64,000 bases of DNA. Source: Allium sativum (taxonomy: Eukaryota; Streptophyta; Magnoliopsida; Asparagales; Amaryllidaceae). The notes beneath the pieces are model-generated. The model was not told the DNA's origin and made no database searches. It worked only from the letters and a program-made list of their open reading frames with translations. Made by a program: the position numbers and the translations under genes. Of the stretch, positions 11,801 to 22,494 are shown one piece after another (positions within the stretch are counted from its first letter, which is position 1; each line of letters starts with the position of its first letter). The stretch covers positions 108,914,625 to 108,978,624 of the forward strand of contig CM060911.1 of assembly GCA_030737875.1 (NCBI GenBank), read 5' to 3'.

Positions 11801-11932
11801 TGATGTTTTAAATTTCAAGTATTACTTATATCTGTCTTGTTTTAATTTTTCTGTTCTATATTCACTTAAAATACTCCACCGAAGTTAAGGCATTCCCTTA
11901 GTAAGTGACCTTAGCGGGTGTGGGGTGTTACA
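8856..11932 (+). repeat. Element 1 3' LTR (3,077 bp)
   Basis: Near-identical to 618-3693 over its whole length, with scattered substitutions (densest in the first 300 bp) and small indels. It carries the TATA box at 9318-9325, the 47-bp repeats, and the hairpin pair at 10442-10666. It ends TTACA and is followed by GGTTC (11933-11937). Confidence 0.95.
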
Positions 11933-11937
11933 GGTTC
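11933..11937. repeat. Target-site duplication GGTTC, right copy
   Basis: Matches 613-617. Removing element 1 and one copy restores continuous gag codons of the outer element. Confidence 0.95.
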
Positions 11938-12123
11938 CCCAGACATGCTGAAAAGAAAAGGAAAGAGATTCAGACAAAGGATCGAAAGATACTGCATATG
12001 GCTTTGGGGAATATGTTTTTCAAAACAGACTTTTCTTTTTGAAAATGCTTTCTTTTAAAACGTTTTTGAAATTAATTTTCAAAACTTTTATCTAATCGGG
12101 TAACCTTCAGCTCTGTTACCAAG
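11938..12123 (-). other. Outer element gag start, leader and primer binding site
   Basis: On the minus strand the gag ATG is at 11946-11944. The leader runs up to a primer site at 12110-12121, reading TGGTAACAGAGC on the sense strand, one mismatch from the initiator-Met-tRNA site. The LTR ends directly above it at 12124. Confidence 0.8.
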
Positions 12124-13470
12124 TGTGACACCCCACAGTCGTTAATGTCACTCACTAAGAGAATGCATTAAGTTTCATGAAGCGTTATAGGTAAACAGAA
12201 ACAGAAACATTACAAGACAGATATAAATAACAGCGGAATTTAAAAACTTTATTAATCATAAAGCCTTGTACTTTAAAACATCATAATTCTTAAAATACAT
12301 AAACCCAGTACATCATTGAAATTTCTGTCTTATACTTAAAACATCAGAGTACAATAATAAAAGAAGCATAATCCCTAAAAGAAACAACCATAATAGGAAA
12401 CGTAAAAGCTCGAGCAATACATCTAAAAGCAGCTCCAAGCAAGACAATAGCAGAATCCTGATTAAGCATGAGTATTCCCACCTTGAGAACCTGGGTGGGG
12501 GACGAAAGAGAAAGAAGAGGAAACAAAATGGGTCAAGTCTGGCGAGTCCAGTTACTTTTAGCATAGAAATAAGAAAAAAGTATCATGACAGGCATATAAA
12601 GTGGATAAGAGAGATAACATCATAAAAGGCAAGTACGATAAGGTAAACAGGAAAAACATGATAGAATGTATATGCTTCTATAATGATTACTCTGCACCAA
12701 TACTAGTATAACCAGAATGAGATGATCCCAACAACTGTAAGATGGTAGACTTAGGTGTACTTCCAGTGAGAGGTTTCACCCCCATACAATCAACATGCAT
12801 CCCAACGTTCTAGAATCACCTCTGAGGTAATAACGGGCTCCTAACCATATCGGAGTCTAAGTGTACCCTAATTACTACCCTAATAGATCGGCTCCTTATT
12901 CAGTAGATACCCTTTGCTGGCCCCACAGTAGGGTGTATCACTTCCTAAAGTGGCAACCTTTCATTTCCCGGATGTGCACAACCATATATACTGATGTCAC
13001 AATGTCTTATTTTCTCGAGCAAGCGGAGTCATGCACGCACATGACCCCGATGGAACGCGCCGTTAGACACCGTCCCCACTCTAGGATCACTTACAATCAG
13101 CCCAGTAAGCGTGCCCCAACTCCAACCTAGTTCGGAGTACTCGTTTGATACCTATATATGGGTTACTAACTAAAACGGGTCCCACACACAAGATGATGCA
13201 AGCTCTCCCCTTTGTCTTGCATCCCCACCACTAGGTTTTCCATAGGTTATGCCTACCTACTGGTGTCATAAAATTGCATAACCTCAACAGGTAAAGTTTG
13301 TGGGCCTATATATATATAAATATTACCCACCCACCCCGGATTTACTTAACCTACCCACTGTTCAAACAAGTTTACTTAACGCCTATTCAAGTTCATGTTC
13401 ATACAATCCCTATGGATTCAACTAGGTTAAGCATTCCAACTTTATTACCATGTTCATTTATGGTTATAAT

Positions 13471-13692
13471 GTGCTAGACCTCCCACATTAAGCCTACCAC
13501 TTGTGGATGCTGGATATGCCGAGTGGTTCCGGGTAGACTTCTTCCATAAGTCGGGCTTAACCTCGTGTCCTAGCACGTCTCGTGTTTGTGCACCTAGACC
13601 CCTCACATTAGATTCACCACTTGTGGTCGCTGGATATGCCAGGCAGTTCCGGGCAGACTTCCACCACAAGTGAAATCTAAACTTTTGTCTAG
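13471..13692 (-). other. Tandem hairpin pair in the outer element LTR
   Basis: Hairpin 13471-13576: GTGCTAG with CTAGCAC, TTAAGCC with GGCTTAA, TTGTGGA with TCCATAA (one G-U type pair). Hairpin 13594-13692: CTAGAC with GTCTAG, TTAGATT with AATCTAA, TTGTGGT with ACCACAA. The apex on the sense strand again reads CTGCCCGGAACTG ... GCATATCCAGC. The layout matches 2203-2427 in element 1. Confidence 0.75.
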
Positions 13693-14580
13693 GCGTGGAT
13701 ACAGTTTCTAATTACTGTAATCCTAGGCATTTCAATTTATTATTAAAATTTACCTATGTCGTTATAGGTTTTCATGCCCCTTTTCCAAGTTATGTTCATA
13801 ATATACTATATTCCCCAAATTCAAATTATTATACTTTATTCAAGTTATGCCCAAATTCCCAATTACAAGTTATTCCCAATATTAAAGTTTTCCCCTCGCT
13901 CCCAATCTAACGTATTTGCATATTTTAGTGGAATGCCTAGGCTCGAAGGTAGCCTGCCTATATAAAAATAAAAGGGAAAAGATACCGGGAATAGAACGAA
14001 GATGATCATAGTAACATGATGGACATATAATGGCAGAAACAGGCATAAAACATATAGTGGCCTAATAAAAAGGTAGGCATATAGGAACAAATCCAATGAA
14101 CATATGATAATGGGACTGATTCTAACATAATAGGGATAGGCATGATGTTATCTAAACAATGATTTAGATGTCCAACTGACAACAGATATGATTTGGCCAT
14201 AAACATAATGGAACAGGTATAAGGTGATCTAAATCAAAGGTAGATCCGACATGATAAAGGTTAAGATCTAAGTCATAGTCATGTCAGAATATCATAGATA
14301 CACAAGTTATAATAGGTCCGATATGATTCAAGGAGTCACATGCATATATCCAAGTTATAGTCATATCAAGTTTTACTTTTTAATTATTTAGATCTAAATT
14401 AACATGGACCCACAGTGTTTGGATCTAGAAAAACAGAGAAGGGATTTCTAGTGTTGAATCACAGATCTCTAAGCTTAAATAGCTTGATTGCAGAAGAAGA
14501 AAAAGACTTGATTTGATCCGGGCAGAGGCAACTTCTAGTCCTCCATTATTTTTGGTGTGCAAAAACATGAGAAATGAGGC

Positions 14581-14640
14581 CATATTTATAGCCGACACCC
14601 CCTTAAGGGGTCGACACCCCTAAGCGGGAAAATTCCAGCC
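14581..14640 (-). promoter_or_regulatory. Outer element U3 promoter motif group
   Basis: On the sense strand the order is TTTCCCGC (E2F-like, 14624-14631), GTCGAC (14610-14615), then TATAAATATG (14590-14581). This is the same order as in element 1, with only one E2F-like arm intact and a single GTCGAC. Confidence 0.5.
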
Positions 14641-14654
14641 TCCACAATTTTGAG

Positions 14655-14656
<2 letters not shown>

Positions 14657-14686
<30 letters not shown>
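14657..14686. repeat. (AT)n microsatellite
   Basis: About fifteen AT units in the U3 of the outer element LTR. Confidence 0.95.
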
Positions 14687-14688
<2 letters not shown>

Positions 14689-14883
14689 TTCTAGCGCCTA
14701 TACAAACTTTAAACCTTCATAACTTCTTCATACGGTGTCCGTTTTACGCAAATCAGGTGTCTATTTTGACCAGAATTACGAGACGAATGTAATGGCGCAG
14801 TCCATTTCCCTTAATTATGAATATTAAGTTAATTATTCTTTAATTTTTCCTCTTTAGTGTTGTTAAAATTACAGGGTGTTACG

Positions 14884-16933
14884 TTGTAGTTGATGTAAAA
14901 GATTAGATAATTTGTAGCCTTTCCTTTATATGATTGAGTTGGTTTTCTTCCTTCTTTTTTTCTTCTTGTTTTAAGTTCTATTGTTCACAGATTAATTATT
15001 GGTTAGGTTTCCATTTTCAAATCTTGTGGGTCTTATTAAAGATATTAATCCTCAATGATTATGTAATTAAATGAAATCTTGCATCGAATATGTTAAAGCA
15101 ACTTCAGATTTGCACTAGATATCAACCTTTTTATTTTGAGTCCACGACTGATGATTACTCGTTCTGATTTCACATGCGAGTTTGTACATATAAATTACAC
15201 AAAATGAATTTACATTATATATATATATGTGTGTGTGTGTGTTTGCTTCAAACTTAGAGTAAGTTAGGTTTTTTCTTTTTTGACATAGAAGTATTTGGGC
15301 ATTTGAGCTCTTAAGGCACCTGCAGGTATGGATCTTGTCCTTCAGATTCGCACCAATAAAAATACCGTATATGTTTCTGTTTTAAAGAAAAAGCCTTAAA
15401 GAATTGCGTAAAACTATATTTTAGTTATATTAGAAGTGTATTTGTATCGGCGTAAGTATTTGCAAGAATATGAGTTTTTCGCCATGTAAGAATCGTATGC
15501 TTTAAATGACCATGGTAAAATCGAGTTGTACTGTTTGATTTCTTTAGTTTGAATTGCTTTTTGGTCTGCTTGATCCAAGTTATTCAGTGGTTCTATTTTT
15601 TCCCTTATTGCTTTTTAAAAAGACTAGTATGTAATTAGCATAATCAAGGTGTATATTCCAGAAGGATTTTTTTTAATGAAAAAACCAATAATCTCACATA
15701 AACTGAAATTATAAATTTAACCGTAGGTCTGAATGGTGAAAACAGCATCTTACTGCATCATCAAGTGTGAATTGGTACTACTACAACAACCGGTAAGGTA
15801 AAAATATCATCCTATGTTCTCCCATGTTTATCCCACATCATAGTTATGTCCGGATTCATATAGTTATTGACTTATTTAAGCTAACTAAATTCTCTTAGTT
15901 TCGGATGTTCACAGTAGTAAATTCACATCATATTTTTCTCTAGAATATGATGCTTTAATTATTTGGACAACATTTATGATATATAACATAAGTCACACTG
16001 AATAACATGCTTTAAAAGTAATTATCTTGATGATGCTGATTTTATATTATTGATGAACTTACATAAGTGACCATATTCTTGAACCAAGGAATTAGTTTCC
16101 TATTGTAACAGGTTTTCTGTAAATGCAAGTGGTTATTTATTTGCTGGATTTCAACTACAAGAGAAATTTTAATTGTGGGTTCCTATGTATGCGCAAGAGA
16201 TGGAATTTATAACTGTTAACAACAAAATGTTGGGTGGTTGGAGACCTTTTAGTCCCAAATTTCATCAAGGGCCTCAGGTACATACAAATATTTTCTACTA
16301 GAAATATGTACTTGAAATGTTTCAGAGCACTTAACAAAATGACAGCTGAAAAATAAACATGAATTCTTTCAACATGCGAATAATGATTGAATCAACTGCT
16401 TAAATTTTACTTGTGGTTTCAGTTATTTATGCTTTATGAACGAATAATATAAAATGAGCTAAGCTTTGTAGTGCTTACGTTACTTAATTATAATTTATAC
16501 AATTAATTATTAACTTCTGTTTATTGAGAAAAACTAGTTATAAACAATCAATAATAACTTATGCGCTTGTTTAGCTATGATCTTTTGACATGTAAATCAT
16601 GTTGTAAAATTGATGTTTGTAGAACAAATACAATCGAACGTTTACCAATAGTTTTTATGCATTTTGCCAATGTCAAAGAGCACTATTTCTATGCATGAAA
16701 TATTTAATAGAATCAGAATTTTGCTAAAAAATCAACAGGTCAAAAATTAGAGGAAACTAAAAAAATAACATGTAGCATGGCTGCGAAAATTATATGCAGA
16801 AATAACTTGATATGGGAGCAGATTATCAAATTTGTTACTAGGAAAAGGCAAGTAAAAGTCGCGTAGGAATCATTCCATTGATCAACTATGCTTATGTATA
16901 ATATAGTTTGATTCGAGGCATATATTCATGCAG
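14884..16933. other. AT-rich spacer, no gene recognised
   Basis: Intron- or intergenic-like AT-rich sequence with a short TA/TG microsatellite near 15218-15243. One stretch around 16155-16278 is open on both strands and on the plus strand ends CAG before GTACAT, like a splice donor. I do not recognise its product, and it could be part of the broken gene ending at 17251. Confidence 0.5.
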
Positions 16934-17251
16934 AGAACTGGATAACTTGCTTACAGACATTACTAAGCACACACATCATTCAACATGGCATATAGTGCAC
17001 AATGTCATATGTGGAGGAGCCATTTATGGGATGAGAACTTGGATATTTTGATGAAAGATGAAGTCCTAGTCAAAGCAGTACATAGTGACAGAGATAAAGT
17101 GGTTCCTTTGGAATGCAACTACAATACTGAAATGAACCATCCAAATGTAATTCTTCAAATAGCCAGCAATGCAGATCCTGGTACTGTGATTCTAGGCAGG
17201 AAGGAATTTGCTAAGGAACTTGAAGAATTTTGGCTTTCATCTATTAAATGA
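16934..17251 (+). pseudogene. Last exon of a BODYGUARD-like alpha/beta hydrolase, frameshifted
   Basis: A CAG acceptor at 16931-16933 precedes an exon-like segment. Read from 16935 it gives HHSTWHIVHNVICGGA, a motif typical of plant BODYGUARD-type (cuticle-related) alpha/beta hydrolases. About position 17021-17030 the similarity moves to the next frame, which continues DENLDILMKDEV, HSDRDKVVPLECNYN and KEFAKELEEFW, the usual C-terminal end of that family (Asp of the HGxxDxxxPVECSY-type segment kept). Where the family has the catalytic His in a D-H motif, this copy reads ADPGT. No upstream exons with the nucleophile motif were found. The frameshift, lost His and isolation argue for a pseudogene; the family name is from memory of the motifs. 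Confidence 0.55.
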
Positions 17252-18205
17252 GGCACTAAAAAAGTTCTTGCAATTTTTTTTGATATTTTGTTGATTACTT
17301 GATTTTGTGAATTTCAGTTTAGCTTTGATGAAATTTTATTGTTTGTATTTCCCTTTGATATATTCACCATGGAGCATGCACATTTAGTGCTGTCATTGGG
17401 ATAGCATACAACCCAACATTTCCTTATGAATCAAGTTGTACTAACATTTTCTCTCATTATTCTGTTCTTCTGTCTGAATTTTGATACGCACACAAGAGGT
17501 GGCTTGACTGTATGGTGATAAAATTAAGAATATATATCATCAATGCATATCCAACTTCTAATTTGTATTCGAAAGGCTTGATTTATTAGACATATTATTA
17601 AGATTGTGTACCATTAAACATTGGATCCTACCAGTTTGATCAAAATACCATTCATCACGGATTGTATTAATTTGCTCAACTTAGCTTACAATGGGGATCC
17701 AACTCAAATGAATATAATCAAATCGTAAGATGAAATTTTGTAAATCTAGATCACTAAACAGATTACCGATAAAAACTGAAATAAACAGATAAACATTGAA
17801 TTAAAGAACAAATTGGCAGAAATATTTCCAAAATAGATTGGAAGAGTTGACGATTAACAGCAGAAGTTAACACATAAACATGAACCCAGAATGGAGCATT
17901 AGAGGCTTGGTTTCTAAAAGGCATGTAAAAAACAAAAGAAAAAAGTTATGCATAGTTCATGTTAGAATAGAAATTATATTTAGAGCTTGCTAGAGATAAA
18001 TTGCTTATAGTGGCAATAAATTGTTTTTCAAGCACTAACAAGCATCACAAAGAGCAATGATACAATGTGGAAATTCTTTTACATTATTGGGTTATACTTC
18101 ACCTATAAAAATATAGGCTACACAATCATTGAGAACCACTAACATTACTCATCATCTATACATTTTTCTGATCAATGGAAAACTAAAAGGGTACTTGCAG
18201 TAGCA
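17252..18205. other. AT-rich spacer
   Basis: No supported gene, RNA or repeat seen. It is the flank into which element 2 inserted. Confidence 0.5.
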
Positions 18206-18210
18206 GTTTA
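18206..18210. repeat. Target-site duplication GTTTA, left copy
   Basis: GTTTA precedes the first LTR of element 2; the same bases follow its second LTR at 28014-28018. Confidence 0.95.
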
Positions 18211-20788
18211 TGTGAAAGCCCGACCCACACCAGCCTGCATTTCCTTCGAAAGTGCGCTGTACACATGCCCAACTAGCACGGGACGGTCGTCAAAGAAAGG
18301 AAAGAAGAGAATAAACTAATCAAGGAACCTGTAGAATGTCTCACAGCGCATGGAATAAAATATAATAATAATAACATACTTGACATAAAACATGTGAGAT
18401 AGTGCATAAGCTGATAACTAAAATCAACATCAACATCAGAGCAGCGGAAATCCAAATACAGCTTATTACAACTTTCCAAATTTACTGTCTCTAAACAAAA
18501 GAAATCTAAAGTAGAAGATGCACCACTAATGCCCAAGCAGTGATCTTCAACAACACAGAGAGAATACTATATATATATATTACGTGGAAGCCTCCTTCTC
18601 GTCTCCGGATCATCTACCCGTGCATCACCAGCTAACCTGTCTCTAGTCTTCTCGTGTGAGCACCCAGAGTAATAAGAGGAGACATAAAACTCTGGGTCAG
18701 ACATAAAGCCTGGTATGAGCGATAAGCATCTAAACAAAACAATAACAGGTATACTAAACCATACCTGAACCTGGACCTGCAACCAAGGAGTTAGTACCAC
18801 ATACCGTACAGTACTCTAAGGTGCCATCATAAATAGTGTAAAGAATACGGGGGAGGGGTGTACATGTCATAATGATAGCAAACAACTCATCCATGGCAAC
18901 CATCCTCACATCTCTCACTCAGTGCGTAAAGCGTACGATATTCACCACTGTCAATCACTAGACCCATCGAAGTAGTGACGGAGTTCAACTTGTACAACTA
19001 CTGCTACTACCAAGCTTACCACATGGAGTCATGACCAAATCTTTACAAATGACCCCACTTCATTGGTCTATAGCCCTTTAGTCGTACCTAGGCCACTGTG
19101 GCCCTGAATCCGTTCACGTACTTCGCATACATAGTGATCCAAAGTCATAGACATCGATAGCCCCTTGGCACACGTCCCGCAGCAAAGCCCAATCATGAAG
19201 TGAACTCATTGGTTCCCAACTGGATCCTGAGCTCTAACTTCCCATATTGGACTACCTTTGCATCTCGGGTTATTGGTCAATACTGGGTCGGGTCGGGTTC
19301 CTTTCAGGCCATCGGTTCGGGTCGGGTCCACTGCGTTGCGTTGTTGCATGGTCTTCCTCTGATAGCGGTTCGGTTCGGGTCCACTCCATCGCATCGGTTC
19401 GGGTCGGGTGTCCTCCTTCAGGTTGGGTGTCCCACCTCGGGTCGGGTCGGGTGCCATCTCCCTTCCAGTTCGTGCTTCCGCTCCGATCCGCTCCCTCGTT
19501 CTTCACATGCTCCGATCCGATCCCTCCTTCTTTATCTGATCCGATCCTAGTTCAATTAGCGTGGCCTTCCTTCTTACCAGTTCTCCCAAGTGTCAAGTTC
19601 CGATCCGAGCCCTTCGTCCTTAAGTTGATCTGATCCCTAGCTTAACCAACATGGCCTTCCTTTTTGCCGAGCCTCTTTTGTGCCAGACTCCAGTTCGGGT
19701 CGGGTTCCTTGCTCAGGTCTCCAATCCGATCCGAGCCCATATCCGATCCGATCCGAAACCCTGCACAACTTTCTGCAACTTTTTCCAGCAACTTGTTTAC
19801 GCCATTCGACGATGTTTTAGACAAATCTAACTATACTAATCAATCACAAATCATGTCAAACAGTCATAGCAACATAGCAAACTAACCACAAACACCAAAA
19901 CAATGAATTCATATGTCAAAATGGATCAAATATACCCAAAACCCCATAATTTCCCTTAAGCATGTTTAAGCAAAACTAATCATAGGGTTAACAAAACTTA
20001 ATCAAATTAAACCAAATTTCTACCAGAGGCGTAAAATATTATTTTCGAATTTATAGACATTTTTCCAGAATTTACTAGTGTATAAATTCGCTAATCTTCA
20101 CTAATTACCCTTAATTAACTGTAATTAGTGTCAAAACGATGCTAATCACTCACCTTAGCCACAAACGAAATTCTCAAAACTGAAACCTTGCTAATTTGGG
20201 TGAATACTGATGTCTAACAGCAGCTCTAGCCTTGCTTTCGTGTTTCCTCTCCTTAATTTGATGTAGATTAAGCCAAAACTTGATTAGAAAGTGATTTGGG
20301 GATGTTTCTAGACATTGGCAGCCATTGTTAGGGTTCAAGAATGAAAGTGGCGGCTGAGAAATGAGGATAGGATCGTTCTCTCACTGATTTTGGCCTCCTC
20401 CTTACCCTAATCCCGAAATCCCCCATTGGGCCTAGCTGTTAATCACCCGGTTAAGCCCAATTAAGCTGTTTTTCACCATCTGAAACTTGTTTCAGCCATA
20501 TCTCCCAAACGGTGAGTCCGTTTGGCTAATGTGACCACTCTACGGAATTGTAAACCATCATCCGGAGCCAATGGAAGTGGTTTCAGATCAAAATTCCTTT
20601 CCAGTCAAAAGTTATGGCCAAAACAGTACCAACTAGGGGTAAAATGGTCATTTAAAAATTGACAGAAATCATGAACATGGGAAATGACCCCAATAGTCGT
20701 CTCCCAAAGTTACATGACAATACGACTTCGTGAGTGAAAGAAATAAATATTCTACGATCCTATGATACGTAGAATACGGGTCGTTACA
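18211..20788 (-). repeat. Element 2 3' LTR (2,578 bp)
   Basis: On the sense strand it starts TGTAACGACCCG at 20788 and ends CTTTCACA at 18211. It holds a GGGTCGGGT/GATCCGATC low-complexity region (19266-19760). Relative to the other LTR it retains a 51-bp segment (20090-20140). Confidence 0.95.
19266..19760. repeat. GGGTCGGGT and GATCCGATCC low-complexity blocks
   Basis: Degenerate TTCGGGTCGGGT units cover about 19266-19456, followed by GATCCGATCC-type units to about 19760. The other LTR has the same blocks at about 26585-27030 but lacks about 20 bp in the first block and one unit in the second, which indicates slippage. Open frames across it on both strands are a by-product of the composition. 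Confidence 0.8.
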
Positions 20789-20823
20789 CTCTCCCCCCCT
20801 TAAGAAATTTCGTCCCCGAAATT
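20789..20823 (-). other. Polypurine tract and GGGA-loop hairpin, element 2
   Basis: Sense strand: AATTTCG-GGGA-CGAAATT (20823-20806), a perfect 7-bp stem, then CTTAAGGGGGGGAGAG-type purine tract touching the 3' LTR at 20788. Position and loop match element 1; the stem bases differ but still pair. Confidence 0.85.
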
Positions 20824-20943
20824 CCTTAACCCAAAACATACAAAGGATCCCGCATGCCTAACAACCACATACAACAATCAAACATGCAAAACAAGCAAAC
20901 GGGCCTATCCTAGCATGAGGAAAACTAAATCGAAGTCAAAATC

Positions 20944-21762
20944 TTACCAGGCAAAGAGTTCTGGATATGTCTTCCTAATGGTCTCCTCTGTCTCCCAAGT
21001 GCAATCATTCTCGTCCTCGCCCCACTGAACCTTGACTAGCTTCAACGCCTTCCTTCGAAGTCGCTTCATGTCATGCTCGACAATACGGGCCGGCTTACGG
21101 TTCCCAACCGCCTCGGGTTCTACTTCGAAGTCCTCTAACTGATCAGGTGAAATAGTCATATCTGGGTTGTGAACGAACTTCCTTAGTTGGGAAACATGAA
21201 ATACATTGTGAACTCCCGCCATCTTCTCTGGTAAGTCAACTCTATATGCCAAATTCCCGACTAGTTCAAGAACAGGGAATGGGCCAACAAATCTTGGTGC
21301 CAACTTGCCTCTCCTGCCAAATCGTATCACGCTCTTCAACGGAGAAATCTTGATAAACACCAAGTCACCAACGGAGAATTTTAAGTCTCTTCTCCTCTTA
21401 TCAGCATAACTCTTCTGCCTATCTTGGGCAGCCTTCATTCGTTGTTGAATGATCTTGATCTTATCTGAAGTTTCCCTCACCACATCTGGTCCAAGCATAA
21501 ACTTCTCGCCAGTCTCTATCCAACATGATGGTGAGTTGCACAGTCTTCCGTACAAAGCTTCAAACGGAGCCATCCCGATACTGGATTGGTAGCTATTATT
21601 GTATGCAAACTCTACTAGATGCAAATGGTCATCCCATGATCCACCAAAATCCACTATACAAGCTCTCAAGAGATCTTCCAAAATACGATTCACCCTCTCC
21701 GTCTGACCGTCGGTCTGAGGATGATATGCGGTACTGAGATGTAACTCTGACCCTAGAGCCTC
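20944..21762 (-). pseudogene. pol: Element 2 pol, 3' part: integrase end and chromodomain
   Basis: Continues in phase from the upstream integrase frame after a TAA (21765-21763) that replaces a Gln codon (CAA to TAA) just after GFWKSL. It contains [18 protein letters not shown] with the integrase catalytic Glu, a GPF...Y-type C-terminal domain ([14 protein letters not shown]) and a chromodomain (LVKVQWGEDENDCTWE) at the end. The stop at 20944 follows PELFAW. Confidence 0.9.
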
Positions 21763-22494
21763 TTATAAGCTCTTCCAAAAGCCACTAGTGAACAACGGGT
21801 CTCGGTCACTCACAATGCTTTTAGGTATTCCATGAAATCTCACTACCCACTTCATATACAATTCTGCTAACTTAGCTGCCGTTCTGGTCGATTTGACTGG
21901 TATGAATCTTGCACTTTTAGTCAATCGATCCACAATAACCCAAATGCTATCATGTCCCGATCTAGTCCTTGGTAAACCATCGATGAAATCCATCGAGACT
22001 TGCTCCCATTTCCATTCGGGAATTTCTAATGGCTGCAACAACCCACTAGGCTTCTTTTGCTCGGCTTTAACTAGCTGGCAATTCATGCATTTGGATATAA
22101 ACTTCCCAACGTCTCTTTTCATCCCTTCCCAGTAGTAGGTCTGCTTCATATCTCGATACATCTTATTACCACCGGGGTGTATAGTCAGTTTTGAGTGATG
22201 ACACTCTCTAAGCACTTCATCCCTCAATCCATCTACACTGGGTACAATAAGCTTTCCATTATTTCTAAGCCATCCATCTCGATCAAGCCCATACTTGTTC
22301 ATCTCCTCATCGAAACCCATCTCTAACTTGGAGATGATTTCCAATAAGTTAGGATCGTCCCTCTGACTAGAGCCGATCCGCTCAATCAAAGTGGGTCTGA
22401 TCGTCAAACTTGCTAACATTTCTGGATCCAATTCGCACTTTGGTCTGAAATCAAACCCAGCGATGTATTCCAGTTGCTTCCATTCTAGAAACAT
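21763..22494 (-). pseudogene. pol: Element 2 pol, middle part: integrase zinc finger and core
   Basis: A 243-codon frame one phase off from the RT/RNase H frame; the shift is at about 22485-22494, just after the RNase H end. It holds the HHCC finger (CHHSKLTIHPGG ... CMNCQLVKAEQKK), the first core Asp in [10 protein letters not shown] and the second in VSDRDPLF. It ends in the TAA after GFWKSL. Confidence 0.9.

Larger units (their letters stand above)
618..11932 (+). mobile_element. Element 1: full-length Ty3/gypsy chromovirus (Tekay/Del-like)
   Basis: An 11.3-kb complete LTR retrotransposon bounded by TG...CA LTRs (618-3693 and 8856-11932) and by GGTTC duplications. Internal order is primer site, gag, protease, reverse transcriptase, RNase H, integrase, chromodomain, a 0.6-kb non-coding stretch, a hairpin and a purine tract. 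The order (integrase after RNase H) and the C-terminal chromodomain mark it as a chromovirus; LTRs of about 3 kb fit the Tekay/Del lineage. The two LTRs are very similar but differ by scattered substitutions and small indels, so insertion is fairly recent but not current. Confidence 0.95.
1..14883 (-). mobile_element. Outer Ty3/gypsy chromovirus, 5' part, split by element 1
   Basis: This element reads on the minus strand. From high to low coordinates it shows a 5' LTR (14883-12124), a primer site, a short leader, the gag start codon at 11946-11944 and then, after the 618-11932 insertion, the rest of gag from 617 down to the left edge. The gag residues before and after the insertion join in frame once one copy of the GGTTC duplication is removed. 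Its pol and 3' LTR lie outside the window. Gag closely resembles that of element 1, so both belong to one broad chromovirus group. It must be older than element 1, and its gag is already broken. Confidence 0.85.
12124..14883 (-). repeat. Outer element 5' LTR (~2.76 kb)
   Basis: On the sense strand it ends GGGGTGTCACA at 12124, next to the primer site. Its 5' end is at about 14883, where the expected TGTAACACC reads CGTAACACC, so the terminal TG seems mutated to CG. It shares with element 1 and the solo LTR the terminal sequence, the hairpin pair, a TGTATCA...GGCCCC block near 12910-12960, and the U3 motif. No second LTR or target duplication can be checked, as the other end is off the window. 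Confidence 0.8.

Noticed and set aside
19200..19633. Overlapping open frames of 116-128 codons in element 2 LTRs
   Set aside because: They come from GGGTCGGGT and GATCCGATCC repeats, which are open in several frames on both strands.
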